Assembly: GCA_031551135.1 (NCBI GenBank)
Contig: JAVBOA010000037.1
Coordinates: forward strand, 1 to 24,970
DNA length: 24,970 nt
DNA from: JAITVM01 sp031551135
GTDB taxonomy: Bacteria > Bacillota > Clostridia > Lachnospirales > JAITVM01
Reading direction: 5' to 3'
Shown here: positions 14,419 through 22,308 of the stretch, piece by piece
Position numbering within the stretch: the stretch's first letter is position 1
Layout: the number at the start of each line of letters is the position of its first letter
Position numbers and translations under genes: made by a program
The notes under the pieces: model-generated
Database searches by the model: none
The model's input: the letters and a program-made list of their open reading frames with translations, nothing else
What the model was told of the DNA's origin: nothing

Positions 14419-16722
14419 TTAGCCACGTCTGAACATAAATCCGTTTTGAGCGGAAGAGTTTGCTTCGGATAATTTGTTTTCCGGATCGAGCAGCAAAGTC
14501 AAGCCTTCATGCAGGGCATCGCCTGAAATTTCAGCCTCCGTATTTGTTTTCAAGCCTAAACTTACCGGAATTTCTTTTATTTCTTCATTTTCCATTGTGT
14601 AAACAAAATTTCCGTCGTCGTTTGTGACAATCAATGAAATCGGTACAACAAAGACATCGGATTTTGAATCGGTTATTATATTCAAAAAAGCATTCATTCC
14701 GATTCGGATTGCGGTATCAGGTTTTTGCAAATCGGAGCGAACTTCGAATTCCACGCTTGTAGAGCCGGCTTCGCTGACGGCTTTCGGAGAAATATACGAA
14801 ATATTGGCGTTATAAATATTGTCGCCTGTGGCATCAGTCGTCACCAAAACATCTTGGTTCATCACGATTGATGAAAGATTGTATTCCTTAACATTCGCAG
14901 AGGTATAAAGATTGTTCGTGTCTTCGATTACAAACAAAATTCCGCTTGGGGTAGAGCCGACTTTTGCATTAAGCTCCGTGATAATTCCGTCGGCCGTTGC
15001 AACAATCTTTCCTTCGGCCAATTGATTGTTCAATTTATCTAAATTTATTTCCTGCAATTCAATATTCGAAGTAGAAGCTTCAGATTTTGAAAGCGCCTGC
15101 TCCAATGAATTTTGAGAGGATTTTAAATTATTTTGCGCGGATTGCAATTGTTTTTCGCTGTCTGCAAGCGTATCTTGTGCGGACAAAAGTTTATCTTCGT
15201 TTGATTCTATAAAATCCTTAATTGCTTCCTCTTTATCACTGAGAGCTTTTTCGTAAGTTCTCTGCGCATCCAATAGCGCATTTTCGGTGGTGACGATAGC
15301 ATCTTCGGCGGCTTCAACAGCGTCTTCACGGGCTCTTTGCATATCGGTAACGCCTTTATTATAATTTCTTTGAGCGTCGTCCATGGAATTTTGGGCAGTC
15401 GATAAATTATCGTCGGCGGCTTCCAGGCCGTCTTTTCGGGCTCTTGTTAAATCATCAACAGCTTTATTATATGCCCTTTGAGCATCATCCACAGCATTTT
15501 TTGCGTTATCCACAGTTTTCTGTGCCGCTTCGATTTCATCTTCACGGGCTTCTTTGCTGTCTTCATCAAAATTATTTTTTGCGTGATTTAAATCGGATTC
15601 CGCTTTATCGACTGATGATTCCGCATCATCCAAAGCTCGCCTTGCGGTTTCCAAAGCAGCGTCTGCGGATTGAAGCTTGGTCATTGCAGCGCTCCGCTGA
15701 GCCGATGTCGCGTCCGGGTCGTTTGATAAACGATTATATTCATTGCTGGCATTGTGATAGTTGTCAGAAGCCGTATCATATTCGTATTGCAGTCTGTCAT
15801 AACCTTTTTCTGCGTCAGTTATTGCTTTTTGATAATTATAATCGTCGAAATCATCCGTAGATTTAGTTTTTGCTTCTTTTAATTTTTTCTCAGCGTCTTC
15901 TAAATCCAATTTTTTTCTATCAAGATTAATTTTTGCGTCGTTTATTGTATTTTGGTATGTATATTCGTCAAAGTCATTTAAATCCGCTTCGGCTTCCGCT
16001 AAATCTTCAGTTTTTCTTTCTAATGAAACTTTTGCGTCTTTCAGAGTATTTATATAATTATAATCATCAAAATTATTTTGAGCTTCTTCCAAATCCGCCT
16101 GTGCATCCGCATAATCTTTAGTTTTTCTTTCCAAAGTAATGTTTGCGTCTACAATTGCTTTATCGTAGGTATATGAATCAAAAGCTTTATTCGAATCCTC
16201 AATAGATTTCTGTAAATCTCTTTCGGCTTTTGAGGTACTGAGCTGTTGTTTCGAAAGTGAGATCTGTGAGGATTCCAAAGCCGTATTTGCGTTTGTAATG
16301 CTGTTATTTCTATTTTTATTTTCTTCATCGACAGATTTCACGGCGGATTCATAATTGACCTCTGCTTGCGAAAATTCGGTATCAAGCTTTGACATATCCA
16401 ATTCCGCAAGAATATCTCCCGCCATTACATTATCGCCGACTTCGACAAAAATATTTTTTATCGGATAAGTTTGAGTAGAATAAATATTCGTGGTTTTTTG
16501 ACTTTTAACAACTCCGGAAACCGAAATACTTTTTGTTATATCTTTTTTCTCCAGAATATGCATTTTCGGAGGAACGCTTTGCGCTTTCGCTTTTAATGCC
16601 TGCGACCTTAAAAAAAATCCGACAGCAACTAAAACCACTGCTATAATGGCAAAGGATATAAAAAATTTTATTTTTTTAGAAGATTTAATTTTATTAAATA
16701 TACCCTTAGTTTGTTCTTTCAT
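14419..16722 (-). CDS. Membrane-fusion (MacA/YknX-like) adaptor with very long coiled coil
   Basis: A 767-residue adaptor, about twice the length of Bacillus YknX. Residues 1-18 are cytoplasmic and basic, and about 19-38 is the membrane anchor. About 60-112 is the first half of the lipoyl-like/beta-barrel region (VEVGDNVMAGDILAELD), about 113-565 an uninterrupted coiled coil rich in A, D, E, K, Q, N, and about 570-730 the second half (VATADGIITELNAKVG onward) with the membrane-proximal domain. The coiled coil contains two sets of internal repeats: four units starting Y-[TN]-Y at 184, 221, 254 and 295, and 36-residue units starting at 412, 448 and 484. Family role: it links an ABC permease to the substrate outside the membrane. 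GGAGGT precedes the ATG. It starts 21 bp after the response regulator and ends 18 bp before the permease. Confidence 0.9.
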   Translation of the reverse strand: MKEQTKGIFNKIKSSKKIKFFISFAIIAVVLVAVGFFLRSQALKAKAQSVPPKMHILEKKDITKSISVSGVVKSQKTTNIYSTQTYPIKNIFVEVGDNVMAGDILAELDMSKLDTEFSQAEVNYESAVKSVDEENKNRNNSITNANTALESSQISLSKQQLSTSKAERDLQKSIEDSNKAFDSYTYDKAIVDANITLERKTKDYADAQADLEEAQNNFDDYNYINTLKDAKVSLERKTEDLAEAEADLNDFDEYTYQNTINDAKINLDRKKLDLEDAEKKLKEAKTKSTDDFDDYNYQKAITDAEKGYDRLQYEYDTASDNYHNASNEYNRLSNDPDATSAQRSAAMTKLQSADAALETARRALDDAESSVDKAESDLNHAKNNFDEDSKEAREDEIEAAQKTVDNAKNAVDDAQRAYNKAVDDLTRARKDGLEAADDNLSTAQNSMDDAQRNYNKGVTDMQRAREDAVEAAEDAIVTTENALLDAQRTYEKALSDKEEAIKDFIESNEDKLLSAQDTLADSEKQLQSAQNNLKSSQNSLEQALSKSEASTSNIELQEINLDKLNNQLAEGKIVATADGIITELNAKVGSTPSGILFVIEDTNNLYTSANVKEYNLSSIVMNQDVLVTTDATGDNIYNANISYISPKAVSEAGSTSVEFEVRSDLQKPDTAIRIGMNAFLNIITDSKSDVFVVPISLIVTNDDGNFVYTMENEEIKEIPVSLGLKTNTEAEISGDALHEGLTLLLDPENKLSEANSSAQNGFMFRRG

Positions 16723-16743
16723 TTAAATTTGACCTCCACGTAA

Positions 16744-17433
16744 TCAAGAATTTAATCTATAGCCGGCACCCCAAAGCGTTTCGATATAAATCGGCTTAGT
16801 AGGGTTCGACTCTATTTTTTCGCGTATTCTATTTATATGAACGGCAACGGTCGAGTCATCGACGTATTTATCGATTCCCCAAACTTCGTCCAGTAATTTA
16901 CTTTTGCTGAAAACAATATTCGCGTTTTCCGCCAAAAATAAAAGCAAATCAAATTCTTTATTTGCAAGCGAAATTTCCGAATCTTTGTGAAAAACACGTC
17001 TCGATTTTTTTTCAATACGCAAATCACCGACTATGATGCTTTCATTTTCAATATGCTGGGAGTTTGTCAAAAGCTCGAAGCGGCGTATATGCGTATTCAC
17101 ACGGGCAACGAGTTCGGAGGGCTCAAAAGGTTTGACAATATAGTCGGCGGCACCGATTCCAAGGCCCTTCAATTTGTCAAGGTTGTTCGATTTTGCAGAA
17201 ACAAAAATAATCGGGATAGTCTGCTCTTTGCTCAATTGGCGGCAAATTTCGAAGCCATCCAAATTCGGCAGCATAATATCCAAAATGATTAAGTCATATT
17301 GAATTTCTCTGGCTTTTTGCAAACCAATATCTCCGAAAGAACATACATCAACATTATAATTGCTTGCCTCGAGATAATCTTTTTCGAATTCGGCTATTTG
17401 GGAATCATCTTCAATTATCAATATTTTTTTCAT
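16744..17433 (-). CDS. OmpR-family response regulator
   Basis: A 229-residue DNA-binding regulator. The receiver domain (1-118) has the acidic pair in IIEDD, phospho-acceptor D52 in ILDIMLP, the switch Ser in FVSAK and Lys in VKPFEP. A winged-helix domain (about 130-228) follows, with the recognition region DDSTVAVHINRIREKI. AGAGGTG precedes the ATG. It lies 32 bp after the histidine kinase stop and 21 bp before the adaptor gene, so it is the kinase partner and very probably controls the exporter genes downstream. Confidence 0.95.
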   Translation of the reverse strand: MKKILIIEDDSQIAEFEKDYLEASNYNVDVCSFGDIGLQKAREIQYDLIILDIMLPNLDGFEICRQLSKEQTIPIIFVSAKSNNLDKLKGLGIGAADYIVKPFEPSELVARVNTHIRRFELLTNSQHIENESIIVGDLRIEKKSRRVFHKDSEISLANKEFDLLLFLAENANIVFSKSKLLDEVWGIDKYVDDSTVAVHINRIREKIESNPTKPIYIETLWGAGYRLNS

Positions 17434-17465
17434 AAACTCACCTCTTTTTTTGCAATAAACATTTA

Positions 17466-18887
17466 TTATTTTAAGCCAAAAACCGGAAGTAAAATTACTA
17501 TTTCCAGACCATCTTTATAATCTTTATTAGTGCTGACCTGTCCGCCGTGCGCTTTGACAATCCTTTTCACTATTGCAAGGCCAAGGCCGTTGCCGCCGGT
17601 CGTTTGATTTCGGGATTTATCCGAGCGGTAAAATACCTTAAAAATATCCTCCGAATCAAGATTCGAAATTCCATAGCCGTCGTCTTTGAATGAAATTTTG
17701 TAATTTTCGTTTTGCTGAGAAATCGAAATAAGAATATTTCCCATATTGTTTTTTCTATATTTTACGCTGTTTCCGAGTATGTTCAAAACTACTCTGTTAA
17801 AATGCATTAAGTCGATTTTTGCAATCGCTTTTGTACATTCCGGCTCAAAAATAATGTTTATATTAGATTGCTTAAACTCGTCCTTAATTTCGGACAGGCA
17901 GTCCTCAAAATATTTAATTAAATCTATATTTTCGAAAACAAAAGAAACTGCGTTCATGTCCAAAGTTGAATAAAGCAATAATTCTTCAACCAGTTTACTC
18001 ATTTTGTCGGCAATTTGATTAATATTCCTTAAATATGAAATCCGCTTTTCAGTTGTGTTAATAATTCCGTCCAAAAGCCCGGAAACATAACCTTTTATAG
18101 AGGTCAAGGGTGTATTTAAATCATGGCTGATTCCGGCAATAAGTTCTTTTCGGTTTTCCTCATATTTTCGCTCTTCTTCTTTAAGGGTGCGCAAAGATTT
18201 GCGCATACTCTCGAAATCAGAACAAAGCTCACCAAATTCATCTTTTTTTGGATAAATAATGGAGTGATCCAAATTTCCGTTCTGTATCTCCTGCGTGCCC
18301 TCACGCAATAATTTGAGTGGTTTTAAAATACTTTTTGAGATCAAATAAGTTAAAATTGAAATAGTTATTGCAACAACAAGAATGATACTTAAAAGAGCTA
18401 ACAAAAACATATTTTTTATGTAATGAACACTTTCATCCGTAAAAGCGTATTGATCGCGATAGCCTGCGTTATTTGTATTTAATACAGTAAGCAGCGCACT
18501 GGAATCTTTGTTATAAAGTGTGTAGCAGGCCGCTTTTCCGTATTTGTTAGAAATTGAATATGTATCGGGCTCTTTCGAATTCAATTCATTTCCAACTATT
18601 ATTAAAAAATTCTCCTGATAATTTTCGGATGTATAATCAAAAAAATCTTTTGATTTAAAACTAATTTGAAAATCCTGTTTTTCAAATTGCTTAAATATAT
18701 GAAGCAATTCATCCTTATCAAAATCGAAAAAGGCCTTCTCAATTTTTTTCAATTTATTAAGATCAGAGTTATGAATAAATTTTCGCTCAAGCGTGGAGAA
18801 AACTAGCGAAATTATAAATATTCCAAAGATAATAGGAACTATAAATATCAATATATTTGAAATCATTAATTTTTTTCTGACTGACAT
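17466..18887 (-). CDS. Sensor histidine kinase
   Basis: A 473-residue membrane kinase. TM1 is about 8-30, an extracytoplasmic sensor of about 130 residues follows, TM2 is about 160-185, and HAMP is about 186-240. The dimerisation/phosphoacceptor box has H255 in GISHDLNTPL. The ATPase domain has an N box (NILGNSVKY), G1 (DDGYGIS) and G2 (GNGLGLA). The large sensor domain suggests direct ligand sensing, unlike BceS-type kinases that have only two helices and a short loop. AAAGGAGA precedes the ATG. It is the first gene of the operon kinase-regulator-adaptor-permease. The ligand is unknown; the exporter context suggests an antimicrobial or envelope-active compound. Confidence 0.94.
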   Translation of the reverse strand: MSVRKKLMISNILIFIVPIIFGIFIISLVFSTLERKFIHNSDLNKLKKIEKAFFDFDKDELLHIFKQFEKQDFQISFKSKDFFDYTSENYQENFLIIVGNELNSKEPDTYSISNKYGKAACYTLYNKDSSALLTVLNTNNAGYRDQYAFTDESVHYIKNMFLLALLSIILVVAITISILTYLISKSILKPLKLLREGTQEIQNGNLDHSIIYPKKDEFGELCSDFESMRKSLRTLKEEERKYEENRKELIAGISHDLNTPLTSIKGYVSGLLDGIINTTEKRISYLRNINQIADKMSKLVEELLLYSTLDMNAVSFVFENIDLIKYFEDCLSEIKDEFKQSNINIIFEPECTKAIAKIDLMHFNRVVLNILGNSVKYRKNNMGNILISISQQNENYKISFKDDGYGISNLDSEDIFKVFYRSDKSRNQTTGGNGLGLAIVKRIVKAHGGQVSTNKDYKDGLEIVILLPVFGLK

Positions 18888-18936
18888 AATTCTCTCCTTT
18901 GAAACATTTTAAAGCAGAATAAAATATTTTTTATCT

Positions 18937-18965
18937 TTTATAGAATTTTAACAATATAATGGAAA
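18937..18965 (-). promoter_or_regulatory. Promoter of the kinase/exporter operon
   Basis: On the minus strand, TTTCCA (18960-18965) and TATAAA (18937-18942) are 17 nt apart, about 50 bp upstream of the kinase start. Each box is a fair rather than perfect match. Confidence 0.5.
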
Positions 18966-19036
18966 TAGTATAATTATATTTTTAATATTTAAACAATTTA
19001 TAAACAATTGATGAATCCAAAATAAATTTTAATTAC

Positions 19037-19073
19037 AAAAAAGACTTTGCTGATTTTATCAAACAAAGTCTTT
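19037..19073 (-). terminator. Terminator of the sortase/polysaccharide operon
   Basis: On the minus strand, AAAGACTTTG (19064-19073) and CAAAGTCTTT (19040-19049) form a 10-bp stem with a 14-nt loop, followed by more Ts. It lies about 50 bp after the stop codon of the membrane protein gene. Confidence 0.88.
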
Positions 19074-19125
19074 ATCTTCTACTAATTCCCATTTAAATAG
19101 TATTAATCGGTATAGTTGAACTTGT

Positions 19126-19983
19126 CTATTTATAGACTTTTCCGCCATATAAGACAACACGTCTATAAGTAAAAATAAATAGCCAAAATAATAACATTAA
19201 GAAAGCGAAAAATACGCTCAAAGACAGAGTGCTTTGAATATAGGTCTGAAAAAGCGTGTATAATGATTTGCTGCCGATGGATATTCTCTCAAATATATCA
19301 GATAAATATAAAAATATAAGAGGTACAGAAATCATTAAAAAAGCGGCCGCCAAAGAGTACATAAAATACCTTGTTTTCTTTCGCTTTGATTTATTTATCA
19401 AAAGTATAAAAATCGCTAGCACAATAACAAGAATGATTAATACAAAAATTATTATATTAAAAATTTTATCTACCTTATTTAAAACATTAGAAAGCTGTTC
19501 CGAATATGGAATTTGTAATTTGTTAATATATGTAGAAGTACATAAATCGGTAAGATATAAAATACCTGTATTTTCTTTTTCTGTAATTTCGTAGCCTCTG
19601 GATTTGGCGTTTTCAATAAAAGAATTGTACAATTTATCTCTAAAAGCTTGATAATCAATATGTTTATCTGTGTCAGAATAAATTCTGCTGACCTCTCTGT
19701 AAATATCAGCTTCTATATATGACAGAGGTATTGCACTTTGAAAAAATTCTTCGTCAAAACCGGCAGAAACCCCATATGAATTAAATTGAGTCAGAAGTTC
19801 ATTTGTAATATTTGAGACAAAAGAACTTTTATCGATTTGCTTTCGTAAAAAATCTTCATTAAGAATAGTTAAATTTAAAATCAACACGAGCGAAGTCGCG
19901 ACTAAAAGTAGATTTAATAAAAATGACAGAACATGTGAAATACAAGACAATAAAAAACTATCTTGATTGCTTTTTTGATCCAT
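19126..19983 (-). CDS. Unknown four-helix membrane protein next to the sortase
   Basis: I do not recognise this 285-residue protein. It has one N-terminal membrane helix (about 16-38), an outside domain of about 135 residues rich in D, E, S, Y and I, and three C-terminal helices (about 175-197, 207-229, 249-272), with a basic loop KSKRKKTR after the second helix. Both ends would be cytoplasmic. GAGG lies 7 nt before the ATG. It follows the sortase by 58 bp on the same strand and precedes the operon terminator, so it is probably co-transcribed with the sortase and its likely substrate. No catalytic motif is visible. It could be a partner that presents substrate or polymer to the sortase, but that is a guess. 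Confidence 0.8.
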   Translation of the reverse strand: MDQKSNQDSFLLSCISHVLSFLLNLLLVATSLVLILNLTILNEDFLRKQIDKSSFVSNITNELLTQFNSYGVSAGFDEEFFQSAIPLSYIEADIYREVSRIYSDTDKHIDYQAFRDKLYNSFIENAKSRGYEITEKENTGILYLTDLCTSTYINKLQIPYSEQLSNVLNKVDKIFNIIIFVLIILVIVLAIFILLINKSKRKKTRYFMYSLAAAFLMISVPLIFLYLSDIFERISIGSKSLYTLFQTYIQSTLSLSVFFAFLMLLFWLFIFTYRRVVLYGGKVYK

Positions 19984-20002
19984 AATGAAACCTCATAACA
20001 AT

Positions 20003-20018
20003 TTATGCTTTCGCATAA
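20003..20018 (-). other. GNRA-type hairpin between sortase and membrane protein gene
   Basis: On the minus strand, TTATGC-GAAA-GCATAA makes a 6-bp stem with a GAAA tetraloop, 20 bp upstream of the next start codon. No T run follows, so it is not a classical terminator. It may affect RNA stability or processing. Confidence 0.4.
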
Positions 20019-20041
20019 GAATAATTTAAATAAACTGCCTA

Positions 20042-20725
20042 TTAATAAGTAACAATATCTAGTTTTGGACCCGAAAGATAATCCGCATAAACAAAATATC
20101 TATCCGGAGTGAGTCCAAGCATATCAAAAGGATAACATGTATATAATATCAGATTTTCTTCTTTGCGTTTCAAATCATAAGCAGAGGTATCGGTATCAAG
20201 CGCTATTTTAGAACCAGTAACAATGTATTCGTATTTTCCATAGCTGGTATTGATTTTTATAATATCCCCGGGCTGCAATTCTCCAAGACTGTGAAAATAT
20301 GTATTATTATGCCCGGCCAAAAGAATTGTCCGTCCGGCACCGGGAATGAAAGTTCCGGAATACGTTCCGACACCTGACACAAGTTCTTTTTCAGAATCTC
20401 CATAGTATAACGGAGCATCGATTTCTACTTTTTCGCATAAAATCTGACCATATCGCTCACCTTCGGTAGGAAGGTCTTTTGGATCGGGAGCAATCGTATC
20501 ATTAGTATCCGGTAATTGGGTGACATCTTTTTCTGCAAAAATATCTAAAGCCCCTTTATCAAAACTGGGCGCTTGAGCTTGTGTTACAACATCAAGCATT
20601 TCGAAAAGAGGCTCGGCTATCGGTCTTAATGCAAAAAATAAAATAGATGAGCCAATCAAAAAATAGATAAAAGGGAAGATAAAGAATGAAATATTACTTC
20701 CCCTTTTTTTTGACCCACTTAACAT
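20042..20725 (-). CDS. Class D sortase
   Basis: A 227-residue membrane-anchored cysteine transpeptidase that cuts a C-terminal sorting signal and links the protein to a surface acceptor. It has one N-terminal helix (about 12-33), a low-complexity linker (about 48-88) and the sortase beta barrel (about 89-220). The catalytic residues are visible: H139 in LAGHNN, C197 in LYTCYP and R209 in PDRYF. The small size, N-terminal anchor and TC-YP context favour class D. AGAGG inside the last codons of the preceding gene serves as its ribosome site, and only 3 bp separate the two genes, so the preceding protein is probably its substrate. No pilin genes are seen. Acceptor and cleavage motif are not known. 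Confidence 0.93.
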   Translation of the reverse strand: MLSGSKKRGSNISFFIFPFIYFLIGSSILFFALRPIAEPLFEMLDVVTQAQAPSFDKGALDIFAEKDVTQLPDTNDTIAPDPKDLPTEGERYGQILCEKVEIDAPLYYGDSEKELVSGVGTYSGTFIPGAGRTILLAGHNNTYFHSLGELQPGDIIKINTSYGKYEYIVTGSKIALDTDTSAYDLKRKEENLILYTCYPFDMLGLTPDRYFVYADYLSGPKLDIVTY

Positions 20726-20728
20726 AAA

Positions 20729-21397
20729 TTAACAACCTCTATTTAGTAAATATTTTTTAGACGATACCATTGAGAGTGCTAAAACAGAGGATAACGCAAT
20801 AACAGAAATATAGAGATTTGTGAAATCCATGTTCATTCCTGTAGCTTTAATTACTCTTCCTGTAGAAGTATAATTAAAATTGTTGCCTGTATTAGATGCT
20901 GTGTTATTAGCATTTGTTCCGGTATTTACCGAACCTGTTGCATTGGATTTAGGATCAATCCAGTTAGAATATCCGCCGCCTGTAACAGTCGCGGCTGAAA
21001 AGAAACGGCCTGTTCTTGATTCTACAAAAAGAACTGAACCATCATATGATAAAGTAGCGCCTAAAGATTTTGCAGCAGAGCTTGCTAAGCTTAACAATGC
21101 TTGCTGAGTTTCATACGGCATATGCTCGAAATAAGCTTCGCCGCTGTTTTCCCAAATTGATTTAACTTGCAAAGCAGTTGAATAAATATGGTCAAGTTCA
21201 GCTTGAGTGTAAGTATCTGTATTTAAGAAATCAGCAACGCTTTTAAGATACTTATCTGGTATTGATTCAGTTCTGCCGTTAATATAAGCATTGGAATTAA
21301 CAAGATTCATGATATCTTGTTTAGAAGCGGCAAAAACTTGAGTTTGGATAAAAAAGCAAAATACAACAGCCAATACAAAAAAGACTCTTTTCTTCAT
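20729..21397 (-). CDS. Secreted protein with sorting-signal-like C terminus
   Basis: A 222-residue protein. Residues 1-24 are a signal peptide (cut near VFAA-S). About 25-135 is a folded, mainly helical region ending in a beta-like stretch (TLSYDGSVLFVES). About 150-180 is an Asn/Thr/Gly linker, then IKATG (183-187), a hydrophobic segment (about 195-211) and a short tail KKYLLNRGC. Motif, hydrophobic span and basic tail in that order are the layout of a sortase sorting signal, but the motif is not the usual LPxTG (Ile for Leu, Lys for Pro). AGAGGAG precedes the ATG. It starts 22 bp after cpsB and ends 3 bp before the sortase. I do not recognise the folded domain. Alternatively it stays as a membrane-anchored protein. 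Confidence 0.82.
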   Translation of the reverse strand: MKKRVFFVLAVVFCFFIQTQVFAASKQDIMNLVNSNAYINGRTESIPDKYLKSVADFLNTDTYTQAELDHIYSTALQVKSIWENSGEAYFEHMPYETQQALLSLASSAAKSLGATLSYDGSVLFVESRTGRFFSAATVTGGGYSNWIDPKSNATGSVNTGTNANNTASNTGNNFNYTSTGRVIKATGMNMDFTNLYISVIALSSVLALSMVSSKKYLLNRGC

Positions 21398-21419
21398 TTT
21401 ATCTCCTCTTTTCTAAAAT

Positions 21420-22136
21420 TTAATGTTTGTAACTTTGTTTTTTCAAAATTACGAGCGAGTCATTAATAAAACCCTCTGCAAATCCATTCCCTAATTTCTT
21501 TTTTAATAATTCGAAATAAATTGAGAATTCGGGTTTGCGGTTTGTTAAATTATGACAATCTGTACCCAAAAAGTGAATTTTTTTATTTTTTAAAAGCTGC
21601 ACTATTTTTTTATCTAAAAAAAACCCATTTTTGATAGAAGCAATATTTAATTGAGTCAGACAACCTGTACTAAGAAGTTCATCAATAATGTCATTGTTCG
21701 CAGTAAGCATAGGGTATCGGTCAATATGCGCTAAAACAGGTACAACATGATAATCGCTCATAAGCTTTTGTAATCTAGTAAAAAAAATGTCAGAAAAACT
21801 AGTATTATGCGGTAATTCAAGAAGTAGCAAGTTTGTGTCTTGGATACATAATTGCGAAATGTTTTGATAATTAAATAGATTGTCAATAAAATATGTCTCC
21901 GAGCCAAGTAAAAATTCAATATCAAATGAATCGCAAAATGATTTTAGGGAGTCGTATGCCTCCTTTCTTGCTGTCAAGAAATCATCAAAAGATGTTCTAT
22001 CCGGATAAAAATGCGGAGTTAAACATACTTTTTTTATATTTTGACTCATCAGAATCTTTACCATTTCCAAGGACTCTTCAATAGATTTCGAGCCATCATC
22101 TATATTATGCAAAATATGAGTGTGGAAGTCAACCAT
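21420..22136 (-). CDS. cpsB: PHP-type protein-tyrosine phosphatase (CpsB/YwqE-like)
   Basis: A 238-residue metal-dependent phosphatase of the PHP fold that removes phosphate from the BY-kinase CpsD and so tunes polysaccharide chain synthesis. Metal-ligand motifs are all present: DFHTHIL (3-9), DDG (13-15), LTPHFYP (about 39-45), LGSE, VLAHIDRYP and GTDCHN near the C terminus. The length is slightly below the usual 240-255. AGAGGATG precedes the ATG. It follows cpsD by 172 bp, which show no feature I can name, and is followed by the sorting-signal protein and sortase on the same strand. Confidence 0.94.
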   Translation of the reverse strand: MVDFHTHILHNIDDGSKSIEESLEMVKILMSQNIKKVCLTPHFYPDRTSFDDFLTARKEAYDSLKSFCDSFDIEFLLGSETYFIDNLFNYQNISQLCIQDTNLLLLELPHNTSFSDIFFTRLQKLMSDYHVVPVLAHIDRYPMLTANNDIIDELLSTGCLTQLNIASIKNGFFLDKKIVQLLKNKKIHFLGTDCHNLTNRKPEFSIYFELLKKKLGNGFAEGFINDSLVILKKQSYKH

Positions 22137-22308
22137 AATTTAACATCCTCTAGTATCATAAAAATTGAAACCCGTCTTAAAATAAAAGTAAGATTTTACA
22201 AATGAGTTTCGAATGAAGCTTATTTTATAAAAAATATGATTGAATAAAGCTCAAAATCATTCAAGCTTAGAGCAAACAGCTTAATCCCAATGAGAAAAAT
22301 ACCGCGTT

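Noticed and set aside
15444..15860. Plus-strand frame of 138 codons
   Set aside because: It is antisense to the repetitive coiled-coil part of the adaptor gene, with no ribosome site and an odd composition.
19083..19100. Fourth palindromic element copy
   Set aside because: AATTCCCATTTAA resembles the left edge of copy 2, but the following bases do not match the family.
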